A stretch of DNA of 64,000 nucleotides from Streptomyces roseus (GCF_001044425.1 NZ_LFML01000029.1:1-64000); one strand, 5' to 3'; counted from the stretch's first letter, positions 8,842 to 16,992 are shown. Made by a program: numbers and translations. The notes: generated by a model not told the origin, from the sequence alone.

Positions 8842-8863
8842 CCGGCGCCGCTGTCGGCGCCGG
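8842..8863. terminator. Bidirectional hairpin between convergent genes
   Basis: An 8-bp perfect GC stem (8842-8849 with 8856-8863) around a 6-nt loop sits in the 30-bp gap between the stop codons of the collagen-like and pentapeptide-repeat genes. There is no U-run, as is common for Streptomyces terminators. Confidence 0.6.
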
Positions 8864-8864
8864 G

Positions 8865-9683
8865 TCACGCGGCCCAGTGGGCGGGGCGGACCAAGGTCGG
8901 GGGGATCTTGGTCGCCGCGTCGCCCCGGGCCGCGTGCAGCTGGGGCTGGGTCAGGAACAGGGCTCCGCGCAGGTCCGCTCCGCGCAGGTCGGCGTCGCGG
9001 AAGTCGGCGCCGATCAGGTCCGCGAGGCGCAGGTCCGCGCCGCTGAGGTCGGCGGCGATCAGGTAGGCGCCGCGGAAGTTGGCGCCGCGCAGGTCCGCGC
9101 CGGTGAGGCGGGCGCCCATGAGGTCGGCGCCGCGGTGGTTCTTCTTGCGGGCCGGGGCCTTGGCGCGGGCCAGTTCGCTCGCCCGCAGCAGGAGCGTGTT
9201 GACGCGTCCGCGCAGGGCTGGGACGTCCAGGCCGGTCAGGGCGTCCGCTTCGGCCGCGGTCCAGCGCGCGGTCTCGGCCTGGGCGCGGCGCAGGTCCGCG
9301 TGGACCGGGGCGGCGGCGGGGAGGGTGAGTGCCTCGGCGACGTAGAAGAGCAGCTCGTGCAGTTGCCGCATCACCGGGAAGACCTCGTACATCGCGGCGG
9401 CGGTGTCGGGGTGGGTGCGCCAGTCGCGGCCGCCGAAGGTCGTCTGGGAGACCTGCTGGCCCGCGCCGAAGCAGTCGAAGACGGTGCAGCCCTGGAAGCC
9501 CGTGTCGCGCAGCCGGGTGTGGATGCCGCAGCGGAAGTCCTGCCGGAGGTTCTTGCAGGGGGTTCCGGCCGCCTTGTTCACGGCGAAGTCGCCGGACTTG
9601 GCGAAGGGCAGGGCGACGCAGCAGAGCGCGAAGCAGTTCGCGCAGTCTGCCTGCAGGACGGGGAGGGCGGGGGTGGCGGACAC
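8865..9683 (-). CDS. Pentapeptide-repeat protein with Cys-rich N-terminal domain
   Basis: A 272-residue protein. The N-terminal third carries clustered cysteines (C14, C17, C21, C22, then C43, C52, C66, C71), in the style of a metal- or Fe-S-binding module. The middle is helical (about 90-180). From about 187 to 245 there are some ten pentapeptide repeats of the A(D/N)LxG type, which fold as a right-handed quadrilateral beta-helix. The GTG start follows CACAAT by 6 nt with no separate ribosome site, so the mRNA is probably leaderless. The role is unknown; the combination of domains is unusual. Confidence 0.75.
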   Translation of the reverse strand: MSATPALPVLQADCANCFALCCVALPFAKSGDFAVNKAAGTPCKNLRQDFRCGIHTRLRDTGFQGCTVFDCFGAGQQVSQTTFGGRDWRTHPDTAAAMYEVFPVMRQLHELLFYVAEALTLPAAAPVHADLRRAQAETARWTAAEADALTGLDVPALRGRVNTLLLRASELARAKAPARKKNHRGADLMGARLTGADLRGANFRGAYLIAADLSGADLRLADLIGADFRDADLRGADLRGALFLTQPQLHAARGDAATKIPPTLVRPAHWAA

Positions 9684-9751
9684 CCCTCCATTGTGACCGG
9701 TCGTGGGCGTGGGTCTGGCGGGGCGGGTTACCTGTCGGTAGCGTTCCGGGC

Positions 9752-10546
9752 ATGGCGATCTCCGAGGCGTTCTACGAGCGGGTCGATGCCGGGCGGTTCC
9801 TGGCCACCGAGTACACGCGCGGCCCCTGGGACCCGGGCTCGCAGCACGCCGGTCCGCCGGCCGCGCTGCTGGGGCGGGCGGTGGAGGAGCGGGAGGGTGC
9901 CCGCTGCGACATGCGGATCGCGAGGATCACGTACGAGATCCTGCGGCCCGTGCCGATCGGCCCGCTGGAGGTCACCACCTCGGTGCTCCGGGCCGGGCGC
10001 AGCACCGAGGTGGTCGAGGCGGCCCTCGCCCCGGCCGGGGGCGCGGCGGTGATGCTGGCGCGGGCGCTGCGGATCCGGGTGGCGGAGGAGGCCGTGCCGG
10101 GCGTGGCGCCGGCGCCGCGGCTGCCGCCGCCGGGGGAGGTGGGGCCGACGCCGTTCTTCCCGGTGCCGTGGGAGAGGGGCTACCACTCGGCGATGGAGAC
10201 GCGGTTCACCGAGGGCGCGTTCATGGCGCTGGGGCCGGGGACGTGCTGGATGCGGATGAAGGTGGCGCTCGTCGCCGGGGAGGAGACCAGGCCCCTGGAC
10301 CGGGTGCTGGTCGCCGCCGATTCGGGCAACGGGATCAGTTCGGTGATGGACTTCGGCCGGTACGTGTTCGTCAACAGCGACCTGAGCGTGCACCTGCACC
10401 GCCACCCGGCGGGCGAGTGGGCCTGCGTGGAGGCCCGTACGAGCGTGGACGCGGCCGGGATCGGGCTGGCGGACGCCCGGCTGCACGACGAGAAGGGGCC
10501 CATCGGGCGCAGCGCGCAGAGCCTGTTCGTCGCCCCGCGCTCTTGA
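9752..10546 (+). CDS. Thioesterase-like (hot-dog fold) protein
   Basis: The ATG at 9752 gives 264 residues. The N-terminal half has the hot-dog pattern HAGPPAALLGRAVE (about 29-42) and RITYEILRPVPIGPLEV. The C-terminal half repeats it with DSGNGISSVMDFGRYVFVNSDLSVHLHR and a conserved SLFV ending, so this is a double hot-dog acyl-CoA thioesterase-like protein. It should hydrolyse an acyl-CoA in the cytoplasm; the acyl chain is unknown. TAGCGT lies 7 nt upstream of the ATG with no Shine-Dalgarno, suggesting leaderless expression. Its last codons and stop lie inside a tandem repeat. Confidence 0.8.
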   Translation: MAISEAFYERVDAGRFLATEYTRGPWDPGSQHAGPPAALLGRAVEEREGARCDMRIARITYEILRPVPIGPLEVTTSVLRAGRSTEVVEAALAPAGGAAVMLARALRIRVAEEAVPGVAPAPRLPPPGEVGPTPFFPVPWERGYHSAMETRFTEGAFMALGPGTCWMRMKVALVAGEETRPLDRVLVAADSGNGISSVMDFGRYVFVNSDLSVHLHRHPAGEWACVEARTSVDAAGIGLADARLHDEKGPIGRSAQSLFVAPRS

Positions 10547-10642
10547 CCTCCCCGCGCTCCTGACCTTCCCGCGCCCCTGGCCTTCCCGCGCTCTTGACCT
10601 TCCCGCGCTCCTGACCTTCCCGCGCCCCTGACCTCCCGCGCT
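10534..10642 (+). repeat. 17-bp tandem repeat organised as a 51-bp higher-order repeat
   Basis: Six consecutive units of CCCGCGCTCYTGACCTT or a close variant begin at 10534, 10551, 10568, 10585, 10602 and 10619, with a partial seventh. Variants follow the order CTCTTGAC, CTCCTGAC, CCCCTGRC twice, so the real period is 51 bp. The array starts inside the thioesterase gene and contains its stop codon. From 10643 to 10867 no further gene is seen. Confidence 0.9.
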
Positions 10643-10867
10643 GCCGGCGCCCCGCCGGTCCGCTCCCGGCGGTTCCGGCGGCGGGGTGCGCCCCGGTGTG
10701 CCCCCGGTCGGCGTCCGGGGGGACTGGACGCCGGTCTTCTGCCGCGCCGAGGATGGGCCTGCGACGTACGCGGGCGTTCACTTCCCTCGGCTTCCAAGTG
10801 GCGTAGTGGACGGGCCGACACGAGCGAATCGCACGTGAAAGCGACGGGGATGGGGGAGTGTTGACGG

Positions 10868-11890
10868 GTGCGCAGATTCTGGATGGCAGGCGGGATCGGG
10901 ATCGGGCTCTGTCTGAGCTTCCTCGTGCTGATCGTGGTCGGTACGTACTCGGCCGCGGCGGGCCTCGCCGGAGCCGGGGCGGGGGGCCGTGCGCTCGGGC
11001 TGGCGAAGGGGGCCGTGCCGGCGAAGTACCAGAACCTGGTGCAGAAGTGGGGCACGCTGTGCCCGGCGATGACCCCGGCGCTGCTCGCCGCGCAGCTGTA
11101 CTCGGAGAGCGGCTGGAACCCGAATGCCGTCAGCCCGGCCGACGCCCGCGGCATCGCGCAGTTCATCCCCGGCACCTGGGCCGGACACGGCATCGACGGG
11201 GACGGTGACGGCGACCGCGACATCTGGGACCCCAACGACGCGATCCCCTCGGCGGCTTCGTACGACTGCGAGCTGGCCAAGGACGTGGCGGGGGTGCCCG
11301 GGGACGCGACGGGGAACATGCTCGCGGCGTACAACGCGGGGGCGTACGCGGTCATCAAGTACGGCGGGGTGCCCCCGTACCAGGAGACCCAGGGGTACGT
11401 GAAGGCCATCACGACCCTCGCGAAGAGCTTCGAGCGGCCCGTCGGGCGGGTGGCGCCCTCGCAGCAGGCGGCCGGGGCGATCTACTTCGCGCAGAAGCAG
11501 TTGGGGACCCCGTACCTGTGGGGCGGGAACGGAACGCCGGACCAGGACGGGCGGTTCGACTGCTCGGGGCTGACGAAGGCGGCGTACGAGTCGGTGGGGA
11601 TCGAGTTGCCGCGCGTGGCCAACGACCAGTACAACGCCGGTCCGCACCCCTCGCGCAACGAACTGCTGCCCGGAGACCTGGTGTTCTTCTCCGATGATCT
11701 GACGAACTCGCGGGCGATCCACCACGTCGGCCTCTACGTGGGCGGCGGATACATGATCAACGCCCCGTACACCGGCGCCGTGATCCGGTTCGACAAGATC
11801 GACTCCCCGGACTACTTCGGTGCGACGCGTGTCACCAAGGACGGGGCCGCGGCCCTGCCGGACCGGAGCGCCGACGCCAAGTCCTCCTGA
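10868..11890 (+). CDS. Bifunctional cell-wall hydrolase: lytic transglycosylase plus NlpC/P60 (VirB1-like)
   Basis: A 340-residue protein from a GTG start. Residues 8-33 form a membrane anchor. The lytic transglycosylase domain (about 50-185) has the catalytic Glu in LYSESGW (E80), GIAQFIPGTW and NMLAAYNAGAYAV. The NlpC/P60 domain (about 200-325) has Cys232 in FDCSG and His286 in HHVGLYVG. The enzyme should cut both glycan strands and stem peptides outside the membrane. Proteins with this domain pair accompany Gram-positive type IV systems (TcpG, PrgK). Its position near the cmd locus suggests it opens the wall for that machinery; it is SCO4132-like from memory. Confidence 0.88.
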   Translation: MRRFWMAGGIGIGLCLSFLVLIVVGTYSAAAGLAGAGAGGRALGLAKGAVPAKYQNLVQKWGTLCPAMTPALLAAQLYSESGWNPNAVSPADARGIAQFIPGTWAGHGIDGDGDGDRDIWDPNDAIPSAASYDCELAKDVAGVPGDATGNMLAAYNAGAYAVIKYGGVPPYQETQGYVKAITTLAKSFERPVGRVAPSQQAAGAIYFAQKQLGTPYLWGGNGTPDQDGRFDCSGLTKAAYESVGIELPRVANDQYNAGPHPSRNELLPGDLVFFSDDLTNSRAIHHVGLYVGGGYMINAPYTGAVIRFDKIDSPDYFGATRVTKDGAAALPDRSADAKSS

Positions 11891-12107
11891 CCGCGGCGGC
11901 CTTGCCCACGCTGCGTCAACCCCTGGCCCTGAGCTGCGACGACGAGTCTCTCTTCGATAACGTTGCCGTGATCATTCGGTGGAGAGTGGAACGTGGTGTT
12001 CAGAACGGGCGTTCCATGGACGCAGGCTTGATCACCGGGGGGGTTCAGGGGCGCACACCGGCGTGCGCCCGAGGGGAACCGAGCAAGGGCTAAGGGGCTG
12101 CATCGCC

Positions 12108-12824
12108 ATGGCTGGACTCACGACCGGTGGGCCGAACGTGGACGTAAGCCTGCTGTACGACATCAACGGACTGGCGCGGCACGCGCCGGCCGGAGTCGAC
12201 CGGGCCGTCGCCCTCGTGGGTTCGTACGGGATCCCGCTGGCCCTGGTGCTCCTCCTGCTGTGGTGCTGGCACGGAACGCGCCGACAGGACGAGGCCAGGG
12301 CCGCCGAGGCGTTCGCCGCGCTCGTGTGGGCCCCGCTCGCCGCCGGGCTCGTCCTCCTCGTGAACGTCCCGCTGCGCGCGTTCGTCGCCCGGCCGAGGCC
12401 CTCCGCCGCGCACAGCGGCCTGGACGTCCTCGCCTCCTCCTCGGGCTCCGGCGACTTCTCCTTCGTCAGCGGCCACGCCGGCCTCGCGATGGCGCTCGGC
12501 GTCGGCCTGTTCATCGCGAACCGCAGGCTCGGGCTCATCGGGATCGGGCTGGCCCTCGCCGAGGGGTTCTCCCGGGTGTACCTCGGTGTCCACTACCCCA
12601 CCGACGTCATCGGCGGGTTCGCACTGGGCACCGCCGTCGTCCTGCTCGCCGCCCCGCTCGCGATGGCGCTGCTGACCCCGTTGGTGCGGGCGCTGGGCCG
12701 CTCCCCGCGCGCGGGCCGGCTGGTCCGCGCCAAGCGGCGCGCCCTGCCCCGCCCGGTGGACCTCGCGCAGCCGCAGACCCCGCCGCCGGGCTGCCGCCCG
12801 CACGAGAGCGACCTCGCGGCGTAG
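12108..12824 (+). CDS. PAP2-family phosphatase, integral membrane
   Basis: From the ATG at 12108 the protein has 238 residues; the reading frame continues upstream but without family similarity. The three lipid-phosphatase motifs are present: ARPRPS (about 93-98), SFVSGHAG (around 120) and SRVYLGVHYPTDVIGG (about 151-166), separated by membrane helices. It probably dephosphorylates an isoprenyl or lipid phosphate at the outer membrane face. The preceding 217 bp hold a GC hairpin around 12050-12070, possibly the end of the hydrolase transcript. The C-terminal 40 residues are basic and Pro-rich. Confidence 0.85.
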   Translation: MAGLTTGGPNVDVSLLYDINGLARHAPAGVDRAVALVGSYGIPLALVLLLLWCWHGTRRQDEARAAEAFAALVWAPLAAGLVLLVNVPLRAFVARPRPSAAHSGLDVLASSSGSGDFSFVSGHAGLAMALGVGLFIANRRLGLIGIGLALAEGFSRVYLGVHYPTDVIGGFALGTAVVLLAAPLAMALLTPLVRALGRSPRAGRLVRAKRRALPRPVDLAQPQTPPPGCRPHESDLAA

Positions 12825-12861
12825 GACCGGGTCCGCCCGGGACGGCGCAGGACCGCGCGGG

Positions 12862-13095
12862 TCACGGGTCGTCGCCCTCCCTGCCCCGCCCCGGCGGATC
12901 CTCCTCGCGCCGGTAGCGGGAGCGCAGCCACAGACCGGTGGCGACGGCCGCGACGGTGGTCGCCCCGATGGCCAGGGCCACGTCGGCCGGCCCGTCCGCC
13001 GAACCCGTCGGGCGGGCCGAGGCCGCGGCGGCGGGCGTGAGCGTGAGGAGCAGGGCCCAGAGGAGGGCGGCGGCACGGGGCGCGGGTCCTGGCAT
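12862..13095 (-). CDS. Small exported or membrane protein
   Basis: A 77-residue protein starting at ATG 13095. A cleavable-looking signal (1-27, ending AAAASA) is followed by a short spacer, one membrane helix (about 38-57) and a highly charged tail with RSRYRREEDPP. No family is recognised. The coding frame continues upstream without a recognisable signal peptide, so this start fits best. It converges with the PAP2 gene 38 bp away. Confidence 0.5.
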   Translation of the reverse strand: MPGPAPRAAALLWALLLTLTPAAAASARPTGSADGPADVALAIGATTVAAVATGLWLRSRYRREEDPPGRGREGDDP

Positions 13096-13207
13096 GGGTC
13101 CAGGGCATCCGCTCCCGGGTGCTCCGGCCAGCCGGGCCGTCCGAACGGGCGACGCGCCGGGGGTCCGGGCCTGCGGGCCTGCGGGTTCCGCCCCAGACCC
13201 CCGGGAC

Positions 13208-13426
13208 TCAGGTCGAGGTGTGCCGGTCCGCGTCCCTGCGGGCCAGATCGCGGGAGCGGCGGGCCGGGCCCCTCCAGCCGCAGGTGCACGAGGCGAGGCA
13301 GAAGGCCCCGCGCTCGGCGGTGGTCGTGATGTGGCCGGTGGGTCCGGTGGGTGGCCGCTCCGTGGGACGGGCGTGCGGCACGACGTCAAGCGGAGGGACG
13401 AGCGACGCTTTGCTGTGCGAATCCAC
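13208..13426 (-). CDS. Small conserved actinobacterial protein with CxCGWxGPARR motif
   Basis: A 72-residue protein with GTG start. The core FCLASCTCGWRGPARRSRDL followed by ARRDADRH is a motif I know from many small Streptomyces proteins of unknown role; the two Cys before GW could bind metal. No membrane segment is seen. It lies 112 bp upstream of the small membrane protein on the same strand. Confidence 0.55.
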   Translation of the reverse strand: MDSHSKASLVPPLDVVPHARPTERPPTGPTGHITTTAERGAFCLASCTCGWRGPARRSRDLARRDADRHTST

Positions 13427-13558
13427 ACCACCACGGTACCCGGACCGGGCGGCGCCCCGGGACGGCGGCGGCCCGTGACGGGAAACCCCGGACCTCGTTA
13501 ACCGGAGCGGGTGGGGGCCTCGGGCAAGCAGCGGTCATGCGTTGGGGGTTGGCAGGCG

Positions 13559-14392
13559 ATGGTGGTGCACCAGCACAGGCGGCGGCGCGGGCGTGCGGGC
13601 GGGGCGGTGCTCGCCCTGGGCATCGCCGCGGCCCTGGCCGCGATGAGCGGGTGCGCGGGCGAGGGCCGGGCCGACGCCCGTCCCCCCGCCGACCCGGCCG
13701 CGACCGTACGGGGAGCCGCCGACCGGCTGGCCGCGACCGGCAGCGCGCAGGCCCGTACGGCGATGGAGATGGCCACCGGCGGGACCCGGGTCACGATCCG
13801 CGGCGAAGGCGGGGTCGACTTCAAGAGCCGGATGGGCCAGCTCCTGGTGATGCTCCCGGCCGACGCGGCCGGCAAGGACGAGCACCGTCCCATCACCGAA
13901 CTCCTCGTCCCAGGCGCCCTGTACATGAAGAACCGGGGCGCGGGCGTGCCCGACGACAAGTGGGTACGGGTCGACACCGCGAGCCTGGCCGACGGGAACC
14001 TGGTCACGGGCGGGGCCACCGATCCACTGGCGGCGGCCGAACTGCTGCGCGGCGTACGGGAGGCGACGTACGTGGGCGAGACCGAGGTGGCGGGCACCAA
14101 GGTGCGGCACTACCGCGGGACCACCGACATCGGCGAGGCCGCGAAGAAGGCCTCGCCGGCGGTGAAGGGGGCACTGGAGGCGGCGGCGAAAGGGTTCAGC
14201 AAGGACGCGGTCCCGTTCGACGTCTACCTCGACGAGCAGGGGCGGCTGCGGAAGGTCCGGCACCGCTTCAGCTACGTGAACAATGGCGTGATCGATGTCT
14301 CCTCGACCACGCTGCTCTACGGGTTCGGGACGCCGGTGAAGGTCGTATTGCCCGCAAGCGGGGACATTTTCGCCGGGAAGATCGCGGAGTAA
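13559..14392 (+). CDS. Lipoprotein, LppX/LprAFG-like fold
   Basis: From ATG 13559 there are 277 residues: a basic start (QHRRRRGR), a hydrophobic stretch and the lipobox AAMSGC, placing the lipidated Cys near residue 32. The mature part has the pattern of LppX/LprG-type half-barrels: alternating strands, an LYMKNRGAGVPDDKWVRVD strand and a final GTPVKVVLPASGDIF hairpin. Such proteins bind or carry lipids at the outer membrane face. An in-frame start at 13511 exists but adds non-signal residues. The gene stands alone. Confidence 0.75.
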   Translation: MVVHQHRRRRGRAGGAVLALGIAAALAAMSGCAGEGRADARPPADPAATVRGAADRLAATGSAQARTAMEMATGGTRVTIRGEGGVDFKSRMGQLLVMLPADAAGKDEHRPITELLVPGALYMKNRGAGVPDDKWVRVDTASLADGNLVTGGATDPLAAAELLRGVREATYVGETEVAGTKVRHYRGTTDIGEAAKKASPAVKGALEAAAKGFSKDAVPFDVYLDEQGRLRKVRHRFSYVNNGVIDVSSTTLLYGFGTPVKVVLPASGDIFAGKIAE

Positions 14393-14524
14393 CCGGCCGG
14401 GCGGTGCCGGGGCGGCGCCATCGGGCCATGGCCCGGTATCCGGAAATGGTCCATCCGTGTCATGCGCACAGCGCCCCGCCCTCCCTACGCTGAGACGGCC
14501 CCTGACCGATGACGGCAGATCGAG

Positions 14525-14686
14525 GTGACACGCGTGACTCCCGCGGGCGGTTCGACGGTGCAGGACCACGTGGCTCTCGCCGAGATCGAGCTGTGCGGCG
14601 AGCTGATCATCGCGGCGTCCGCGGCGGACGAGGAGCGGCTCAGCCAGGACCGGATCGACGAGGTCCTGATGGGTCTCGGGTTGTAG
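14525..14686 (+). CDS. Very small conserved protein
   Basis: A 53-residue ORF (GTG at 14525; a second GTG at 14534 would give 50) with Streptomyces-like codon use. The helical core reads AEIELCGELIIAASAADEER and then LSQDRIDEVLMGLGL. Similar short proteins (ELxGELIIAASA...ERLS...IDxVL) are familiar to me in Streptomyces, with no known role. AGATCGAG lies upstream as a weak ribosome site. The stop is followed at once by hexanucleotide repeats. Confidence 0.55.
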   Translation: MTRVTPAGGSTVQDHVALAEIELCGELIIAASAADEERLSQDRIDEVLMGLGL

Positions 14687-14740
14687 CCGCAGCCGCAGCC
14701 GCAAGCGCAAGCGCAACCGCAGCCGAAGCCGTTGAGGCCG
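14687..14740 (+). repeat. Hexanucleotide repeat CCGCAG/CCGCAA/GCGCAA
   Basis: Directly after the small ORF, about nine degenerate copies of a 6-bp unit (CCGCAG, CCGCAA, GCGCAA, CCGAAG) run to about 14740. It lies just beyond the 3' end of the csoR gene and may be non-coding slippage DNA. Confidence 0.7.
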
Positions 14741-14797
14741 TCGCAGCCGGTGCGCTCGCCCAAGCCGGTGCGGGGGCCGCGGAGCCCGCGTACCGGG

Positions 14798-15154
14798 TCA
14801 GGTGCGCAGCAGGCGCGCGATCGCCTTCGTCGCTTCCTCGACCTTGGCGTCGATCTCGTCCCCGCCCTTGACGGCCGCGTCGGCCACGCAGTGCCGCAGG
14901 TGCTCTTCGAGCAGCTGGAGCGCGAAGGACTGGAGGGCCTTCGTGCTCGCCGAGACCTGGGTGAGTATGTCGATGCAGTAGACGTCCTCGTCGACGAGGC
15001 GCTGCAGACCGCGGATCTGGCCCTCGATCCGGCGCAGCCGCTTGAGGTGCTCGTCCTTCTGGTGGTGGTAGCCGTGTACCGCGCCGGTACCGGTGGCGGT
15101 CGCCGTACCGGTGGTGACGTCGGCTCCGGAGCCCTCCGCCTCGATGGCAGTCAT
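14798..15154 (-). CDS. csoR: CsoR-family copper-sensing repressor
   Basis: The ATG at 15154, with GGGAGG 4-5 nt upstream, gives 118 residues. An all-helical CsoR core begins at HHQKDEHLKRLRRIEGQIRG. The Cu(I) ligands are in place: Cys60 (VYCIDI), His85 and Cys89 (HLRHC), with the 25- and 4-residue spacing of the S. lividans protein (SCO4136 type from memory). The apo-repressor binds DNA and releases it on Cu(I) binding. A matching operator lies 32 bp upstream of the start, indicating autoregulation. The acidic, Thr/Gly-rich first 27 residues are disordered. Confidence 0.92.
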   Translation of the reverse strand: MTAIEAEGSGADVTTGTATATGTGAVHGYHHQKDEHLKRLRRIEGQIRGLQRLVDEDVYCIDILTQVSASTKALQSFALQLLEEHLRHCVADAAVKGGDEIDAKVEEATKAIARLLRT

Positions 15155-15185
15155 GCGTCCTCCCGTGGTCCGGATCGAGGGGTAC

Positions 15186-15202
15186 ATACCCCTCATGGGT
15201 AT
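15186..15202 (-). promoter_or_regulatory. CsoR operator
   Basis: ATACCC (15186-15191) and GGGTAT (15197-15202) form a perfect 6-bp inverted repeat with a 5-bp spacer, matching the known CsoR operator pattern TAnACCC-n-GGGTAT. It lies between the csoR start and the DUF47-pit operon; a further TATAGGGTAC overlaps its right edge. Confidence 0.85.
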
Positions 15203-15358
15203 AGGGTACTGGGCCCCGGACGGAGCGGTGGGGGCCCGTGGTCCCCACTCTGCCTGATGGAGGACACTGGGTAATCGCCCGGAACCGCCGGTTAGCCCTG
15301 GCCGGGGGTTGCGCCTAGCATCAGCCTGACCGAATCCAATGCACCCCGAGGACCTCAC

Positions 15359-15979
15359 GTGCGATTTCGTCTGACCCCCAGGGAGACGAGCTTCTACGAC
15401 ATGTTCGCCGCATCCGCGGACAACATCGTCACGGGCTCGAAGCTCCTGATGGAACTGCTCGGAGCGGACTCCTCCGCCCGGGCCGAGATCGCGGAGCGGA
15501 TGCGGGCAGCCGAGCACGCGGGGGACGACGCCACCCACGCGATCTTCCACCAGCTGAACTCCTCCTTCATCACGCCGTTCGACCGCGAGGACATCTACAA
15601 CCTGGCCTCGTCGCTCGACGACATCATGGACTTCATGGAGGAGGCCGTCGACCTGGTCGTCCTGTACCAGGTGGAAGAGCTCCCCAAGGGTGTCGAGCAG
15701 CAGATCGAGGTGCTGGCGCGCGCGGCGGAGCTGACCGCCGAGGCCATGCCGCACCTGCGGACGATGGACAACCTGACCGAGTACTGGATCGAGGTCAACC
15801 GCCTCGAGAACCAGGCCGACCAGATCCACCGCAAGCTGCTCGCGACGCTCTTCAACGGCAAGTACGACGCCATCGAGGTGCTGAAGCTCAAGCAGATCGT
15901 CGACGTGCTCGAAGAGGCGGCCGACGCGTTCGAGCACGTCGCGAACACGGTGGAGACCATCGCGGTCAAGGAGTCCTGA
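15359..15979 (+). CDS. DUF47/PhoU-like protein partnering Pit
   Basis: A 206-residue, all-helical protein of the DUF47 (TIGR00153) family, related to PhoU: FYDMFAASADNIVTGSKLLMEL at the start and a metal-binding-like ExxxD pattern in the later helices. These proteins are encoded with low-affinity phosphate transporters and are thought to modulate them from the cytoplasm. The GTG start has GAGG 8 nt upstream, and pit begins 5 nt after its stop, so the two form an operon. Confidence 0.85.
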   Translation: MRFRLTPRETSFYDMFAASADNIVTGSKLLMELLGADSSARAEIAERMRAAEHAGDDATHAIFHQLNSSFITPFDREDIYNLASSLDDIMDFMEEAVDLVVLYQVEELPKGVEQQIEVLARAAELTAEAMPHLRTMDNLTEYWIEVNRLENQADQIHRKLLATLFNGKYDAIEVLKLKQIVDVLEEAADAFEHVANTVETIAVKES

Positions 15980-15984
15980 ACCTC

Positions 15985-16986
15985 GTGGACACCTTCGCTC
16001 TGATCGTGACCATCGGTGTCGCGCTCGGTTTCACGTACACCAACGGTTTCCACGACTCGGCGAACGCGATCGCGACCTCGGTCTCGACCCGCGCGCTGAC
16101 CCCGCGCGCCGCCCTCGCGATGGCCGCGGTGATGAACCTCGCCGGTGCCTTCCTGGGCAGCGGGGTCGCCAAGACGGTCAGTGAGGGCCTGATCGAGACG
16201 CCCCAGGGCAACCGGGGCATGTGGATCCTCTTCGCGGCGCTGGTCGGCGCGATCGTCTGGAACCTGATCACCTGGTACTTCGGTCTTCCGTCCTCCTCCT
16301 CGCACGCGCTGTTCGGCGGCATGGTCGGCGCGGCGCTGGCCGGCGGCACGGAGGTCATCTGGTCGGGGGTGGTCGACAAGGTCGTCATCCCGATGTTCCT
16401 CTCGCCGCTCGTCGGCCTGGTCGTCGGCTACCTGGTGATGGTCGCCATCCTGTGGATGTTCCGCCGGGCCAACCCGCACAAGGCCAAGCGCGGCTTCCGT
16501 ATCGCGCAGACCGTCTCGGCGGCCGGCATGGCCCTCGGCCACGGCCTCCAGGACGCGCAGAAGACGATGGGCATCGTGATGATGGCCCTCGTCATCGCCG
16601 ACGTGCAGACGGCGGGCGCCGAGATCCCGGTGTGGGTCAAGCTCGTCTGCGCCGTGATGCTCTCGCTGGGTACGTACGCGGGCGGCTGGCGCATCATGCG
16701 GACCCTCGGCCGCAAGATCATCGAGCTGGACCCGCCGCAGGGCTTCGCCGCCGAGACCACCGGCGCCTCGATCATGTTCGGTTCGGCGTTCCTGTTCCAC
16801 GCGCCGATCTCCACCACCCACGTGATCACCTCGGCCATCATGGGCGTGGGCGCGACCAAGCGGGTCAACGCGGTCCGCTGGGGCGTGGCCAAGAACATCG
16901 TGATGGGCTGGTTCATCACCATGCCGGCCGCGGCCCTGGTCGCCGCGCTGAGCTTCTGGATCGTGGACCTGGCCTTCGTCGGCTAG
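15985..16986 (+). CDS. pit: Low-affinity inorganic phosphate transporter Pit
   Basis: A 333-residue PHO4-family permease with about ten helices. The duplicated family signatures are GFTYTNGFHDSANAIATSV near the N-terminus and GSAFLFHAPISTTHVITSAI in the second half. GLPSSSSHALFGG is the conserved loop. It imports metal-phosphate with protons across the cytoplasmic membrane. It follows the DUF47 gene by 5 nt and faces the high-affinity pst operon, so both phosphate uptake systems converge here. This corresponds to S. coelicolor pitH1 (SCO4138) from memory. Confidence 0.92.
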   Translation: MDTFALIVTIGVALGFTYTNGFHDSANAIATSVSTRALTPRAALAMAAVMNLAGAFLGSGVAKTVSEGLIETPQGNRGMWILFAALVGAIVWNLITWYFGLPSSSSHALFGGMVGAALAGGTEVIWSGVVDKVVIPMFLSPLVGLVVGYLVMVAILWMFRRANPHKAKRGFRIAQTVSAAGMALGHGLQDAQKTMGIVMMALVIADVQTAGAEIPVWVKLVCAVMLSLGTYAGGWRIMRTLGRKIIELDPPQGFAAETTGASIMFGSAFLFHAPISTTHVITSAIMGVGATKRVNAVRWGVAKNIVMGWFITMPAAALVAALSFWIVDLAFVG

Positions 16987-16992
16987 GCCGTC

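Noticed and set aside
10776..10800. Single PHO-like word GTTCACTTCCC upstream of the wall-hydrolase gene
   Set aside because: Only one 11-nt unit matches; PhoP sites need at least two adjacent units.
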